Assembly: GCF_014204915.1 (NCBI RefSeq)
Contig: NZ_JACHMH010000001.1
Location: forward strand, 2,790,001 to 2,854,000
Length of the DNA: 64,000 nucleotides
Origin: Crossiella cryophila
GTDB taxonomy: Bacteria; Actinomycetota; Actinomycetes; Mycobacteriales; Pseudonocardiaceae
Reading direction: 5' to 3'
The first letter of the stretch is position 1; the number at the start of each line of letters is the position of its first letter. The notes beneath the pieces were generated by a model, which saw only the letters and a program-made list of their open reading frames with translations, was not told the DNA's origin and did no database searches. This document shows, piece after piece, positions 33,597 through 41,651 of this stretch. The position numbers were made by a program, and so were the translations under genes.

Positions 33597-34567
33597 CCGC
33601 ACCCCATGACGAGCACACGGCGGAACCCCACCTCTCCGCCGACCTCCGCAGCCCCATCCGCAGTGAGATCGAACTGCCTGCCCGCAGGCTGCTGGCCAAC
33701 CGTCCGGCGCCCCGCCCGCACACCACGTTCGTGCTGTCCACGGTGGACGGCAACGCCTACGTGCCGACCCGGATGCCCAGTGCCAGGGAATGGCGCTCCA
33801 CCGGGGTGCGCTGGCTCTACGAGGTGGACCTGGCCGATCACTGGGCGTTGACCACCGTCCTGCTGCCCTGCCACGGCGACCTGTTCCAGTTCCACACCGA
33901 GCTGGAGTTCGGCTGGCGGGTGCACGATCCGGTGCAGGTGGTGCGCAACCGGCTCACCGACGCGGTGGAGCTGTGCCGCAGGCACCTGCTGGCCCAGCTC
34001 CGGCAGGAGTCCCGCCGGTTCGACCCGGCGGCCACCGCGCTGGCCGAGACCGCGCTCAACCAGCTGCCCGCGGTCTCGCCAGCGGTGCTGCCAGAGGGCG
34101 TGACGTTGTTCCGCTGCCACGTGCGGATCACCCAGGACCACCGGCTGCGTGAGCACCGGCTGGCCATGCTGGCCGACCAGCAGCAGGGCGAGCTGATCGT
34201 GACCAGGGCGCAGCGGCTGCGCAGGCTGGTCGAGGACGGGCACTACGCGGTGCTGGCCCTGCACCTGGCCGAGCATCCCGGCGACACCGCGAAGGTGGTG
34301 CAGCTGCTGGCCGAGCAGGAGAAGCTGAGCCTGGACACCAGCCGGGGCATCGTGCAGTCGCTGCTGGACTCCGGCTTCGCCCAGGACGTGGACATCGACC
34401 AGCTCGGCGGCGAGGCGCTGCGCCGGGTGCTGGCGCACCTGCAGGCCGGGCCGGGGCGGGCGCTGCGGGAGTTCGCGGCCAACCGCACCCAGCTGCCGGA
34501 GATGCCGGACTACCCGGCCGCCTCCCGGTTCCCGCCGGACCCGCGCAACGGCCAGGGGTCACTCTGA
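33593..34567 (+). CDS. SPFH/band-7-like protein, third gene of the STAND operon
   Basis: A 324-residue protein from TTG 33593 (AGGAG upstream; TTGA overlap with the STAND stop). Residues about 75-190 resemble an SPFH domain: HTELEFGWRVHDPVQVVRNRLTDAVELCRRHLLAQLR, then LPEGVTLFRCHVRITQD. A helical region (about 190-290) follows and an unstructured Pro-rich end. No transmembrane segment or amyloid-like motif is seen. Tight coupling suggests it acts with the cyclase-like and STAND proteins, possibly as a scaffold or membrane-associated ring, but its function is unknown. Confidence 0.5.
   Translation: MTAPHDEHTAEPHLSADLRSPIRSEIELPARRLLANRPAPRPHTTFVLSTVDGNAYVPTRMPSAREWRSTGVRWLYEVDLADHWALTTVLLPCHGDLFQFHTELEFGWRVHDPVQVVRNRLTDAVELCRRHLLAQLRQESRRFDPAATALAETALNQLPAVSPAVLPEGVTLFRCHVRITQDHRLREHRLAMLADQQQGELIVTRAQRLRRLVEDGHYAVLALHLAEHPGDTAKVVQLLAEQEKLSLDTSRGIVQSLLDSGFAQDVDIDQLGGEALRRVLAHLQAGPGRALREFAANRTQLPEMPDYPAASRFPPDPRNGQGSL
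33736..33748. repeat. Variant copy of 13-bp palindrome
   Basis: GTCCACGGTGGAC: both arms match the recurrent palindrome and only the central base differs (G instead of A/T). Inside the SPFH-like gene. Confidence 0.4.
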
Positions 34568-34621
34568 CTCCCGACTGGTGGAGGATTGTCCTGAAGTAAG
34601 ACATGTGCGAAAAATTTTGAC

Positions 34622-35593
34622 ATGTTCGCGCGTGTGGTTCGACGGGCGGCGCTCGCCCTGACCGTGACGACCCTGGCGCTGGTGAGCACGGCCGCTCCGG
34701 CCGCGGCCTTCCCCGGCGCGTTCCTCCCCGCGCAGGGCGCGGGCAACCGGGGCGCCGATGTGCTGGCGCTCCAGCAGCTGCTGCGTCAGCAGGGCCAGAC
34801 CCCGCCCGCGGACGGGGTCTTCGGCGCGAGCACGACCACCGCGGTCCGGGCCTTCCAACAGGCCAAGGGACTGGCGGTGGACGGCGTCGCGGGCGCGGCG
34901 ACCTGGGGCGCGCTGCTGGTCACCCGCCGCCAGGGGGACAGCGGTGCGGCGGTCTCGGCGTTGCAGGCCCAGCTCAACGCCAAACGCGGGCTGAGCCTGC
35001 CGGTCAACGGCACCTTCGACGCGGCCACCCGGTCCGCGGTGCTGGCCTTCCAGCAGCACGCCGGGATCGGCGCCGACGGCGTGGCCGGTCCGGACACCTG
35101 GCGGAACCTGTTGTGGCACTACGACTATCCCGACCTGACCAACCTGTGCGACAAGGACCCGGACGGCAACGGCACCGCCAACTGGGGCACCGCGTCCGCC
35201 ATCGGCCAGCTGGAGGCCGCGGCCCGGACCTTCGCCGCCACCGGCCAGGGCAAAGTGCCGCTGGGTGATATCAGCAAGGAACACGGCGGCGACATCGGCG
35301 GCCACGCCAGCCACGAGGTCGGCCTGGACGCCGACCTGTGGCCGATCCGCACCGACAGCGCGCAGTGCACCGCGGGCCGGATCACCTGGCAGTCCGCCGG
35401 CTACGACCGGGCCGCCACCAGGGCGCTGGTGCAGGCCCTGCGCTCGGCCGCCCCCGGCCGGGTGAAACTGATCTTCTTCAACGATCCCGAGTTGATCAGG
35501 GCCGGCCTGACCACCCGGTATGACAACCACGACAACCACCTGCACATCCGGTACTGCGCGCCGGTGCATCCGAACCCGCTCTACGCCTGTTGA
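34622..35593 (+). CDS. Secreted peptidoglycan-binding murein endopeptidase (M74/LAS-like)
   Basis: A 323-residue exported protein. Residues 1 to about 29 form a signal peptide. Two PG_binding_1 domains follow: VLALQQLLRQQGQ through GVAGAATWGALL, and AVSALQAQLNAKRG through GVAGPDTWRNLL. The C-terminal domain has GGHASHEVGLDADLWP and NHDNHLHIRYC, the zinc-binding HxxxGxD and HxH pattern of LAS-type endopeptidases such as MepA. It should cut peptidoglycan cross-links outside the membrane. Just 54 bp separate it from the STAND operon, so read-through is possible, but no functional link is shown. Confidence 0.9.
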   Translation: MFARVVRRAALALTVTTLALVSTAAPAAAFPGAFLPAQGAGNRGADVLALQQLLRQQGQTPPADGVFGASTTTAVRAFQQAKGLAVDGVAGAATWGALLVTRRQGDSGAAVSALQAQLNAKRGLSLPVNGTFDAATRSAVLAFQQHAGIGADGVAGPDTWRNLLWHYDYPDLTNLCDKDPDGNGTANWGTASAIGQLEAAARTFAATGQGKVPLGDISKEHGGDIGGHASHEVGLDADLWPIRTDSAQCTAGRITWQSAGYDRAATRALVQALRSAAPGRVKLIFFNDPELIRAGLTTRYDNHDNHLHIRYCAPVHPNPLYAC

Positions 35594-35622
35594 TCTCCGC
35601 CGGTCTGTGGTCTGCTTCCCGG

Positions 35623-36954
35623 GTGAGCGAACAGCTGAGCTGGCTGACCGGCCGGATCATCACCAGTGACATGCCGCGCTACGCCGAGGTGTGCACCGGG
35701 TGGAACAGCCGGATCCGGCATCGCCCCGAGGTCGTGGTCACCCCGGGCGACGCCGCCGACGTGCAGGCCGCGGTCCGCTTCGCCGCCGAGCTGAGCCTGC
35801 CGGTCCGGGTCCAGTCCACCGGTCACGGCGCGCTGGCCGCCGCCGAGGGCGGACTGCTGCTGGACACCAGCGCGCTCACCGGCATCCGCCTTGACCCGGT
35901 GGCCCGCACCGCCGAGGTGGGCGCTGGCACCCGCTGGCAGGAACTCCTGGAGGCCGCGCACCCCTACGGCCTGGCCGGGCTGTCCGGCTCCTCCGGCAAC
36001 CTGGGCGTCACCGGCTACGCCCTCGGCGGCGGCTCCGGCTGGCTGGCCCGCAAGCACGGGCTCTGCTCGGACAGCATCCTGGCCGCGGAGATCGTCACCG
36101 CCAACGGCAGGCTGCGCTGGGTCGACACCGACCGCGAACCCGAGCTGTGGCAGGCGGTCCGCGGCGGCGGCCCCAACGTCGGCGTGATCACCAAGCTGCG
36201 CCTGGGCCTGGTCTCGGTCCCGCAGGTCTTCGCCGGGGCCACCTACTGGCCGATCGAGGACGCCGCCGAGGTCTTCGCGCTGTACCGGGACTGGGTGGCG
36301 GGCACCCCGCTGGAGCTGACCTCCGCGCTGACCTTCCTGCAGTACCCGGAGAGCCCCGCACTGCCGGAACCCTTGCGCGGCCGCACCTTGGTCGCCCTGC
36401 GCGGGGTCTACGCCGGTGGCGAGTCGGCGGCGGTGGAAGTGTTGCGCCCCTTGCGTTCCCGGCCGGGCGCGGTGCTGGACAGCTTCCGCGAGATGGCCTA
36501 CCGGGAGATCGACACGGTGACCAACGACCCGGTGAAACCGTTGCCGCGCACCGGGTATTCCACCGCGGTGACCGAGCTGCCCGCCGGTCTGGTGGAGCTG
36601 GCCAGGACGGGGGAGTCCTTCGTCTCGCTGGAGGCCAGGCACGTGGCGGGCGCGGGCGCGCGACTGGGCGCGGAGGGCGCGGAGTTCCTGGTGTTCACCA
36701 TGGCGGTGACGCCGGATGAGACCAGCGTGGCCGAGGCCGGGGAGTTCGGCCGGAAGGTGGCACAGGTGTGCGCGCCCTACCGGACCGGGCACAACCTGAT
36801 GAGCTTCCTGCTCGCGCCGCCGGAGGCCGGTGGGCTGCCGGAGCAGGTGGCCGCGGCGTTCCCTGCGGAGTACCGGGAGCGGCTGGCGGCGGTCAAGGCG
36901 CACTACGACCCGGCCGGGTTGTTCGGCGGGGACCGCAGGCTGGTCCAGCCCTAG
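35623..36954 (+). CDS. FAD-linked oxidase (BBE-like, PP-loop FAD-binding)
   Basis: A 443-residue flavoprotein, start set at GTG 35623. RIRHRPEVVVTPGDAADVQAAVRFA and VQSTGHGALAAAEGGLLLDTSAL form the FAD_binding_4 region; the His of TGHG is the usual covalent flavin-attachment site. GNLGVTGYALGGGSGWLARKHGL follows. The C-terminus HYDPAGLF is the BBE motif. The second attachment Cys of bicovalent members is absent. No signal peptide. It probably oxidises an alcohol or sugar-like substrate; specificity is open. Confidence 0.88.
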   Translation: MSEQLSWLTGRIITSDMPRYAEVCTGWNSRIRHRPEVVVTPGDAADVQAAVRFAAELSLPVRVQSTGHGALAAAEGGLLLDTSALTGIRLDPVARTAEVGAGTRWQELLEAAHPYGLAGLSGSSGNLGVTGYALGGGSGWLARKHGLCSDSILAAEIVTANGRLRWVDTDREPELWQAVRGGGPNVGVITKLRLGLVSVPQVFAGATYWPIEDAAEVFALYRDWVAGTPLELTSALTFLQYPESPALPEPLRGRTLVALRGVYAGGESAAVEVLRPLRSRPGAVLDSFREMAYREIDTVTNDPVKPLPRTGYSTAVTELPAGLVELARTGESFVSLEARHVAGAGARLGAEGAEFLVFTMAVTPDETSVAEAGEFGRKVAQVCAPYRTGHNLMSFLLAPPEAGGLPEQVAAAFPAEYRERLAAVKAHYDPAGLFGGDRRLVQP

Positions 36955-36971
36955 GGCACGGGCAAGAAGAC

Positions 36972-36995
36972 GACCACCCGGCTCAGCAGGTGGTC
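36972..36995. terminator. Hairpin between convergent genes
   Basis: GACCACC (36972-36978) pairs with GGTGGTC (36989-36995) across a 10-nt loop, and the stem can extend by three more bases with one mismatch. It sits between the FAD oxidase stop and the convergent small membrane gene. Confidence 0.6.
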
Positions 36996-37017
36996 ATCTC
37001 CCCCAGAGAAGCTCTGC

Positions 37018-37221
37018 TCAGGCGGCCTGCTGGCCGTCCGCGACCTGCGGCTTGCGGTTGAGCATGAACGCGATGGTGATCATCGCGCCGATGGCGGCGA
37101 CGCCGATGCCGGCCCAGGGCTGGTAGTCCTCGATGAGGCTCATCAGGCTGAACTGGAAGCCGATCATGGGCAGGACGAAGGAACCGACGCCCAGGACGAG
37201 AAGCAGGATGCCGAACTGCAC
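37018..37221 (-). CDS. Small two-helix membrane protein
   Basis: A 67-residue protein from GTG 37221 with AAGGAG 6 nt upstream. Two transmembrane helices (residues about 3-24 and 37-54) surround a short loop SLIEDYQPWAGIG; the tail is hydrophilic. This matches small actinobacterial membrane proteins annotated only as hypothetical. Function unknown. Confidence 0.7.
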   Translation of the reverse strand: MQFGILLLVLGVGSFVLPMIGFQFSLMSLIEDYQPWAGIGVAAIGAMITIAFMLNRKPQVADGQQAA

Positions 37222-37317
37222 GGTGTACTCCTTGGAACGGTGAGACGAGCGGTGGACTTTAACCCGATCGGGCTCGTTCCGTAGGAGGTTTTGGCCAACC
37301 TGTTGCCGGGGCCGTGC

Positions 37318-39336
37318 TCACGTGTGCGCGGCGTGACCGGTTCGATCCCAGCGGCGTTCGCGCAGCGTGGTGTGGTCGGCGATCATGCGGCGGGCCAGCC
37401 GGTCCACCGCGGCGGTCAATTCGGCCTCGCGGTCGGGGTCCTCGGTGGTCAGCAGCTCGGTGAGCCATTCCCGCCACACCCCGGCCAGCCGCACCACGGC
37501 CTGCTCGCCCTCGGTGGTGAAGCTGAGCCAGTCGCCGTCGCGGACCAGCAGCCCGCGCCGGATGAGGTCCTCGGCGGTGGGGGCCAGGATGCCCGGCGGC
37601 AGGTCGAGCGGCTCGGCGATCTCGGCCAGGGTGGTGCGGCCCTCCTGCTTGCTGTTGCGGAAGATCTGGCCGAGCAGCCAGGCGTCGGTCTCGTCCATGC
37701 AGTGCCGCAGCCGTTCGCGCAGCAGCGGTCGCAGCTCCTTGCGGCGGCGCTGCCAGACCGCGGCCACCGACTTCTCCAGCTCCTGTTCGCTGGTGTGCGA
37801 TTCGGGCATGCCGAATGCCTCGCCCAGGTCGCCGGACTTGTCCCGGACCGAGTCGCGCAGCTTGACCTCGGGCAGCAGCCAGGCGATGGCGAAGGCCAGC
37901 AGCGCCACCGGCAGCGCCCACAGGAACACCGTCTGCAGGCTGTCCTGGTAGGCGGTGGCGAGCGGGCCGAGCAGTTCGGCGGGCAGGTGCCTGATCATCT
38001 CCGGGTTGGCGGCCGCGCCGGGATCGAAGCCGGGCGGCAGGTTGGCGCCTGCCAGGTTGGCGGTGAGCTGGGCGGAGAAGATCGCGCCGAAGACCGCGAC
38101 GCCGAAGGAGCTGCCCAGGGTGCGCAGGAAGGTCACGCCGCTGGTGGCCGCGCCCAGGTCGGCGTAGTCGCAGGTGTTCTGCACCGCGATCACCAGCACC
38201 TGCATGCCGAGCCCGATGCCGATGCCGAGCACGATCATGTACAGCGAGGCGGTGACCAGGGTGGTCTCCCGGTCCAGGTGCGACATCAGCCAGAGGCCGA
38301 CCGCGGTGATGCCGGTGCCGATGATCGGGAAGTGCCGGTACCGGCCGGTGCGGCCGACCATGTTGCCGCTGAAGATCGAGGCCGCCATCAGCCCGGCCAC
38401 CATGGGCAGCATCCGCAGCCCGGACTCGGTGGCCGAGTGGCCCTGCACCACCTGCAGGAAGATCGGCAGGTAGGTGATGCCGCCGAACATGGCGAAGCCG
38501 ATCACGAAGCTGAGCACGCCGGAGACGGAGAACACCCGGCCGCGGAACAGCCGCATCGGCAGCACCGGCTCACTCGCGCGCAGCTCCACCCAGACGAACA
38601 GCGCCACCGCCACCAGCGAGGCCACCCCCAGCCAGAGGATCTCCGCGGAGTCCCAGGCGTAGGTGGTGCCGCCCCAGCTGGTCACCAGGGTCAGCCCGCC
38701 CGCGCCCAGCGCCAGCAGCAGGATGCCCAGGTAGTCGATCACCGGCCGGGAGCCCTTGGGCACCTTGGGCATCACCGCGCCGGCCACCAGCAGCACCAGC
38801 AGGCCCAGCGGCACGTTGATGTAGAAGGCCCACCGCCAGCTGAGCTGGTCCACGAACAGCCCGCCCAGCAGCGGCCCGGCCACCGTGACCACGCCGAAGA
38901 CCGAGCCCATCAGGCCCTGGTACTTGCCGCGCTCGCGCAGCGGGATCAGGTCGGCCACCAGCGCCATCGAGGTCACCATCAGCCCGCCGGCGCCGAAGCC
39001 CTGCAACGCCCGCGCCGCGACCAGGCCGAACATGCCGGTGGCCATCCCGCAGAACAGCGAGCCCGCGGTGAACAGCGCCACCGAGATCTGGAAGACCACT
39101 TTGCGCCCGAACAGGTCGCCGAACTTGCCGAACAGCGGGGTGGCGATGGTCTCGGCCAGCATGTAGCCGGTGACCACCCAGGACAGGTGGTTCGCCCCGC
39201 CCAGCTCGCTGACGATGGTGGGCAGCGCGGTGGCCACGATGGTCTGGTCCAGGGCCGCCAGCAGCAGGCCGAGCACCATCGCGCCGAACACCAGGTTGGT
39301 CCTGGACCCGCTTTCGACCTCAACGGCAGCCGTCAT
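37318..39336 (-). CDS. DHA2-family MFS drug exporter with C-terminal extension
   Basis: A 672-residue transporter. Fourteen transmembrane helices cover residues about 15-505. Motif A variants include GKFGDLFGRK, and ALDQTIVATALPTI is the DHA2 motif D1 with the first-helix acidic residue. VAGPLLGGLFVDQLSWRWAFYINVPLG is motif C. Residues about 510-672 form a soluble extension with a winged-helix-like part (TTLAEIAEPLDLPPGILAPTAEDLIRRGLLVRDGDWLSFTTEG) not needed for transport. It is the last gene of the MarR-TetR-MFS operon and should export drugs by proton antiport. Confidence 0.9.
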   Translation of the reverse strand: MTAAVEVESGSRTNLVFGAMVLGLLLAALDQTIVATALPTIVSELGGANHLSWVVTGYMLAETIATPLFGKFGDLFGRKVVFQISVALFTAGSLFCGMATGMFGLVAARALQGFGAGGLMVTSMALVADLIPLRERGKYQGLMGSVFGVVTVAGPLLGGLFVDQLSWRWAFYINVPLGLLVLLVAGAVMPKVPKGSRPVIDYLGILLLALGAGGLTLVTSWGGTTYAWDSAEILWLGVASLVAVALFVWVELRASEPVLPMRLFRGRVFSVSGVLSFVIGFAMFGGITYLPIFLQVVQGHSATESGLRMLPMVAGLMAASIFSGNMVGRTGRYRHFPIIGTGITAVGLWLMSHLDRETTLVTASLYMIVLGIGIGLGMQVLVIAVQNTCDYADLGAATSGVTFLRTLGSSFGVAVFGAIFSAQLTANLAGANLPPGFDPGAAANPEMIRHLPAELLGPLATAYQDSLQTVFLWALPVALLAFAIAWLLPEVKLRDSVRDKSGDLGEAFGMPESHTSEQELEKSVAAVWQRRRKELRPLLRERLRHCMDETDAWLLGQIFRNSKQEGRTTLAEIAEPLDLPPGILAPTAEDLIRRGLLVRDGDWLSFTTEGEQAVVRLAGVWREWLTELLTTEDPDREAELTAAVDRLARRMIADHTTLRERRWDRTGHAAHT

Positions 39337-39346
39337 ACCTCGGAAC

Positions 39347-39970
39347 CTAGGGCGCTGCCCCGGGGGTCTGCTGGGCGGCGGAGATCGCCCGTTCGGTGGA
39401 AAGCGGCGCGATCAGCCCGTCGGCCACCCGATCGATAAGCGCGTCGTCCGGCGGCACCCCGCGCACCAGCAACTGGAACAGGTAGAGCGCGCCCACCAGG
39501 TCGCGCAGCATCTCCGGGTCCACGCCGGGGGCCAGCTCGCCGCGGGCCTCGGCCCGGCGGACCACCAGGTCGGCCAGGTCGGGGCCGGACTGCTGCATGC
39601 GCTCCTGGTACAGCCTGGCCAGTTCCTCGTCCCGGCGGCTGCCCTCCAGCAGGCCGATCACCAGGCCGCGGGTGTCGGCGCTGCTCTGCGCGACGGCCAT
39701 CCGGCCCAGCACCCGGAAGTCCTCCACCAGCGAGCCGGTGTCCGGGCACTCCGGGCGGGCCCGGTAGGCGTGCACGGCGTCGATGATCAGCGCCGCCTTG
39801 GACGGCCAGCGCTGGTACAGGGTGGCCTTGCTGGCCTGCACGCGGCGGGCGACCAGGTCCATGTTGAACCGCTCGTAGCCGACCTCGGCCAGCACCGCGC
39901 GGGCCGCGGAGAGCACCTCCCGGTACCGGTCCGGATCGCTGAGCGGGACCTTCTTCCGCGAGCCTGTCAC
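39347..39970 (-). CDS. TetR-family regulator of the MFS exporter
   Basis: A 207-residue regulator. Helix-turn-helix: YERFNMDLVARRVQASKATLYQRWPSKAALI. The C-terminal domain has RDLVGALYLFQLLVRG, a pattern of TetR_C_11/16-like domains. It is 10 bp upstream of the MFS gene and 16 bp downstream of the MarR gene, so it is likely a local repressor of the exporter. Confidence 0.88.
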   Translation of the reverse strand: MTGSRKKVPLSDPDRYREVLSAARAVLAEVGYERFNMDLVARRVQASKATLYQRWPSKAALIIDAVHAYRARPECPDTGSLVEDFRVLGRMAVAQSSADTRGLVIGLLEGSRRDEELARLYQERMQQSGPDLADLVVRRAEARGELAPGVDPEMLRDLVGALYLFQLLVRGVPPDDALIDRVADGLIAPLSTERAISAAQQTPGAAP

Positions 39971-39986
39971 TGCTCCTCCTCGCCGC

Positions 39987-40472
39987 TCAGCACTCGCGGG
40001 TGGCGCGCGGGTGCCCGCCGGGGAACCGGTGTCGCTCCAGGTCCTGCGCGCCGGCCAGCTTGGTCAGCAGCTCGTGCAGCCGGGTCCGCTCCTCCTCGGT
40101 CAGCGGGGCGGTGACCTCCGCGTCGTGGGTGGCGGCCTCGGCCAGTGCGGTCTCCAGCAGGTCGCGGCCGCGGTCGGTCAGGTACAGGGCGTAGGCGCGG
40201 CGGTCGGCCGGGTTGCGCCTGCGCTGCACCAGGCCGCGCTGTTCCAGGTCGTCGACGAAGGCGACCATCCGGCTGGGTGCGATCCGCATCCGCTCGCCGA
40301 TGGCCTGCTGGGACTGGCCCTCGGCCCCGGCGACCATCCGCAGCAGCCCCACGTGCCGGGGCTCCAGGTCCAGCGGGGCCAGCCGCTCGGCGAAGCGCCG
40401 GGCCGCGGCGAATCCGAGCTGCGCCAGCAGGAACGCCGCGCTGCCGCCCTGGGGATAGCCGCCGTGGTGCAT
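39987..40472 (-). CDS. MarR-family transcriptional regulator
   Basis: A 161-residue regulator. Dimerisation helices flank the winged helix: SQQAIGERMRIAPSRMVAFVDDLEQRGLVQRRRNPADRRAYALYLTDRG, with the conserved wing D-R-R. It leads the operon with the TetR and MFS genes. Having both MarR and TetR regulators in one efflux operon implies two inputs. The start ATG 40472 is 6 nt after a TAGAGT box. Confidence 0.9.
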   Translation of the reverse strand: MHHGGYPQGGSAAFLLAQLGFAAARRFAERLAPLDLEPRHVGLLRMVAGAEGQSQQAIGERMRIAPSRMVAFVDDLEQRGLVQRRRNPADRRAYALYLTDRGRDLLETALAEAATHDAEVTAPLTEEERTRLHELLTKLAGAQDLERHRFPGGHPRATREC

Positions 40473-40478
40473 GGGGGC

Positions 40479-40484
40479 ACTCTA
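40479..40484 (-). promoter_or_regulatory. Probable -10 box of the efflux operon
   Basis: TAGAGT on the minus strand ends 6 nt before ATG 40472; no Shine-Dalgarno sequence is present between. Confidence 0.4.
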
Positions 40485-40578
40485 CTGCCGGGGCAACAAT
40501 TCCCCGGTTGAACGATTTTCCATCGACCGCGCTCTGTCGTGGGTTGCTCACCGAACGCGAGCGCACCAGGATCGATCC

Positions 40579-41322
40579 GTGGCGGTGGTGTGGTCGAGGT
40601 GGCGTGAACTCCCCGGTGCCTGGGCGGCGGCGGTCACCCGCCCACGCTGGCAGCTGGTGCTGGCCTTCCCCATCTCGCTGTGGGTGCTGGTCTGGGTCGG
40701 CGCCCAGTTCACCACCACCGGCGCGGTGTTCACCCCGCTGGACGCGCCAAGGGCGGTGCTGGCCCGCTTCGGCGCGGGCGCCACCGGCTGGCTGGACGTG
40801 GTCGGCGCCTGGCTGCGTGATCCGGCGCACGCCGGGGTGCTCACCGCGGCGGCCTGGGCGGCCGGACTGCTCTGGGCGGCCACCAGCGAACGCGCCCAGC
40901 TGCCCGCGCTGGCCGGCTGGCTGGTGGTGATGGCCGCCGCCGAGGGGCTGGGCTATCAGCCCGCCATCTCCAGGGCGGTGGGCGTGCTGGCAGGGTTCAT
41001 CGCGCTGCTCGCGCTGTGCGCGCTGCCCAACCGCGGCAAGCTGGTCGACCGGCGGCCCCGGCTGCTGCCCATGGACGTGCTCACCGCGGGCGCCGTCGCG
41101 GCTGCCCTTTCGGGCATGGTTCCGCTGCTGGCCCCCGGTCTGGCGCTCACCCGGCTGCTGCGGCCCTACCTGACCAAACCCGCCCGGCCGGACCCGTCCC
41201 GGCTGAACATCCCGGTAGCCCGCCCGCCGGTGGACCGGAGTACCTCTCCGAAGGTCCCTCGTGCGGGTGAAATGAGGTCACCGAGTCGTAACGAGTCGGC
41301 TGTGGCCGATGTCTCCGAGTGA
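40579..41322 (+). CDS. Integral membrane protein of unknown function
   Basis: A 247-residue protein, start set at GTG 40579 with AGGA upstream; an earlier in-frame start at 40471 would overlap the divergent MarR gene. Five or six hydrophobic helices are visible (about 22-45, 84-101, 108-122, 128-145, 160-185). The last ~45 residues are hydrophilic, Pro/Arg/Ser-rich and probably disordered. No family recognised. Confidence 0.6.
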   Translation: MAVVWSRWRELPGAWAAAVTRPRWQLVLAFPISLWVLVWVGAQFTTTGAVFTPLDAPRAVLARFGAGATGWLDVVGAWLRDPAHAGVLTAAAWAAGLLWAATSERAQLPALAGWLVVMAAAEGLGYQPAISRAVGVLAGFIALLALCALPNRGKLVDRRPRLLPMDVLTAGAVAAALSGMVPLLAPGLALTRLLRPYLTKPARPDPSRLNIPVARPPVDRSTSPKVPRAGEMRSPSRNESAVADVSE

Positions 41323-41395
41323 TCCCAGAGGGGCCAAACGGCAGCTGGGTTAATAGGCTGTTCGGGGTCATTCTCTAGACCAAATGGAGTAAAAG

Positions 41396-41410
41396 CTGAC
41401 TACCGGTCAG
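41396..41410. promoter_or_regulatory. Inverted repeat CTGAC-n5-GTCAG (BldD-like half sites)
   Basis: A perfect 5+5 bp dyad spaced 5 bp. Half sites TGAC/GTCA match the outer positions of the actinomycete BldD consensus (TnAC-n5-GTnA), but the centre does not, so the assignment is tentative. Confidence 0.3.
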
Positions 41411-41570
41411 TTGCGTCCCCCGTTCGGACGATTTTTGTCTGTTTTTGTCGTCGACTACCTTCCGTTCGGGACGGGGAGTTTCACGCAGCGCGGAATCTAC
41501 GGCGACAGAAGCTTCAGCCTGGGCGCGGCCAGGCGGCTTTCAGTAAGTCTCCGACAGGCAGGCGTTGACC

Positions 41571-41598
41571 GTTACCTGGTCACGGGGGATTAGGTAAC
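41571..41598. promoter_or_regulatory. Inverted repeat GTTACCT-n14-AGGTAAC
   Basis: Perfect 7-bp arms 14 bp apart, 54 bp before the sugar transferase start; overlaps TGACC-n7-GGTCA (41566-41582). Could be an operator or alternative leader hairpins. Confidence 0.35.
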
Positions 41599-41651
41599 AA
41601 TCGTGGCTCTTCTGTGCCCAAAAAACGGTGGCGTTACCGCGAGGTGAATAA

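Larger units (their letters stand above)
41323..41651 (+). promoter_or_regulatory. Dyad-rich leader of the polysaccharide operon
   Basis: A 329-bp gene-free, comparatively A+T-rich region before the sugar transferase gene. It contains several inverted repeats built from GGTC/GACC: 41366-41381, 41396-41410, 41566-41582 and 41571-41598. A TTGACC at 41565-41570 could be a -35 box, but no well-spaced -10 was found. A GAGGTGA ribosome-binding site (41641-41647) serves GTG 41652. A 60-codon open frame inside lacks coding character. Confidence 0.45.

Noticed and set aside
41411-41593. 60-codon open frame in the polysaccharide operon leader
   Set aside because: Runs through inverted repeats and a likely promoter; composition not coding-like.
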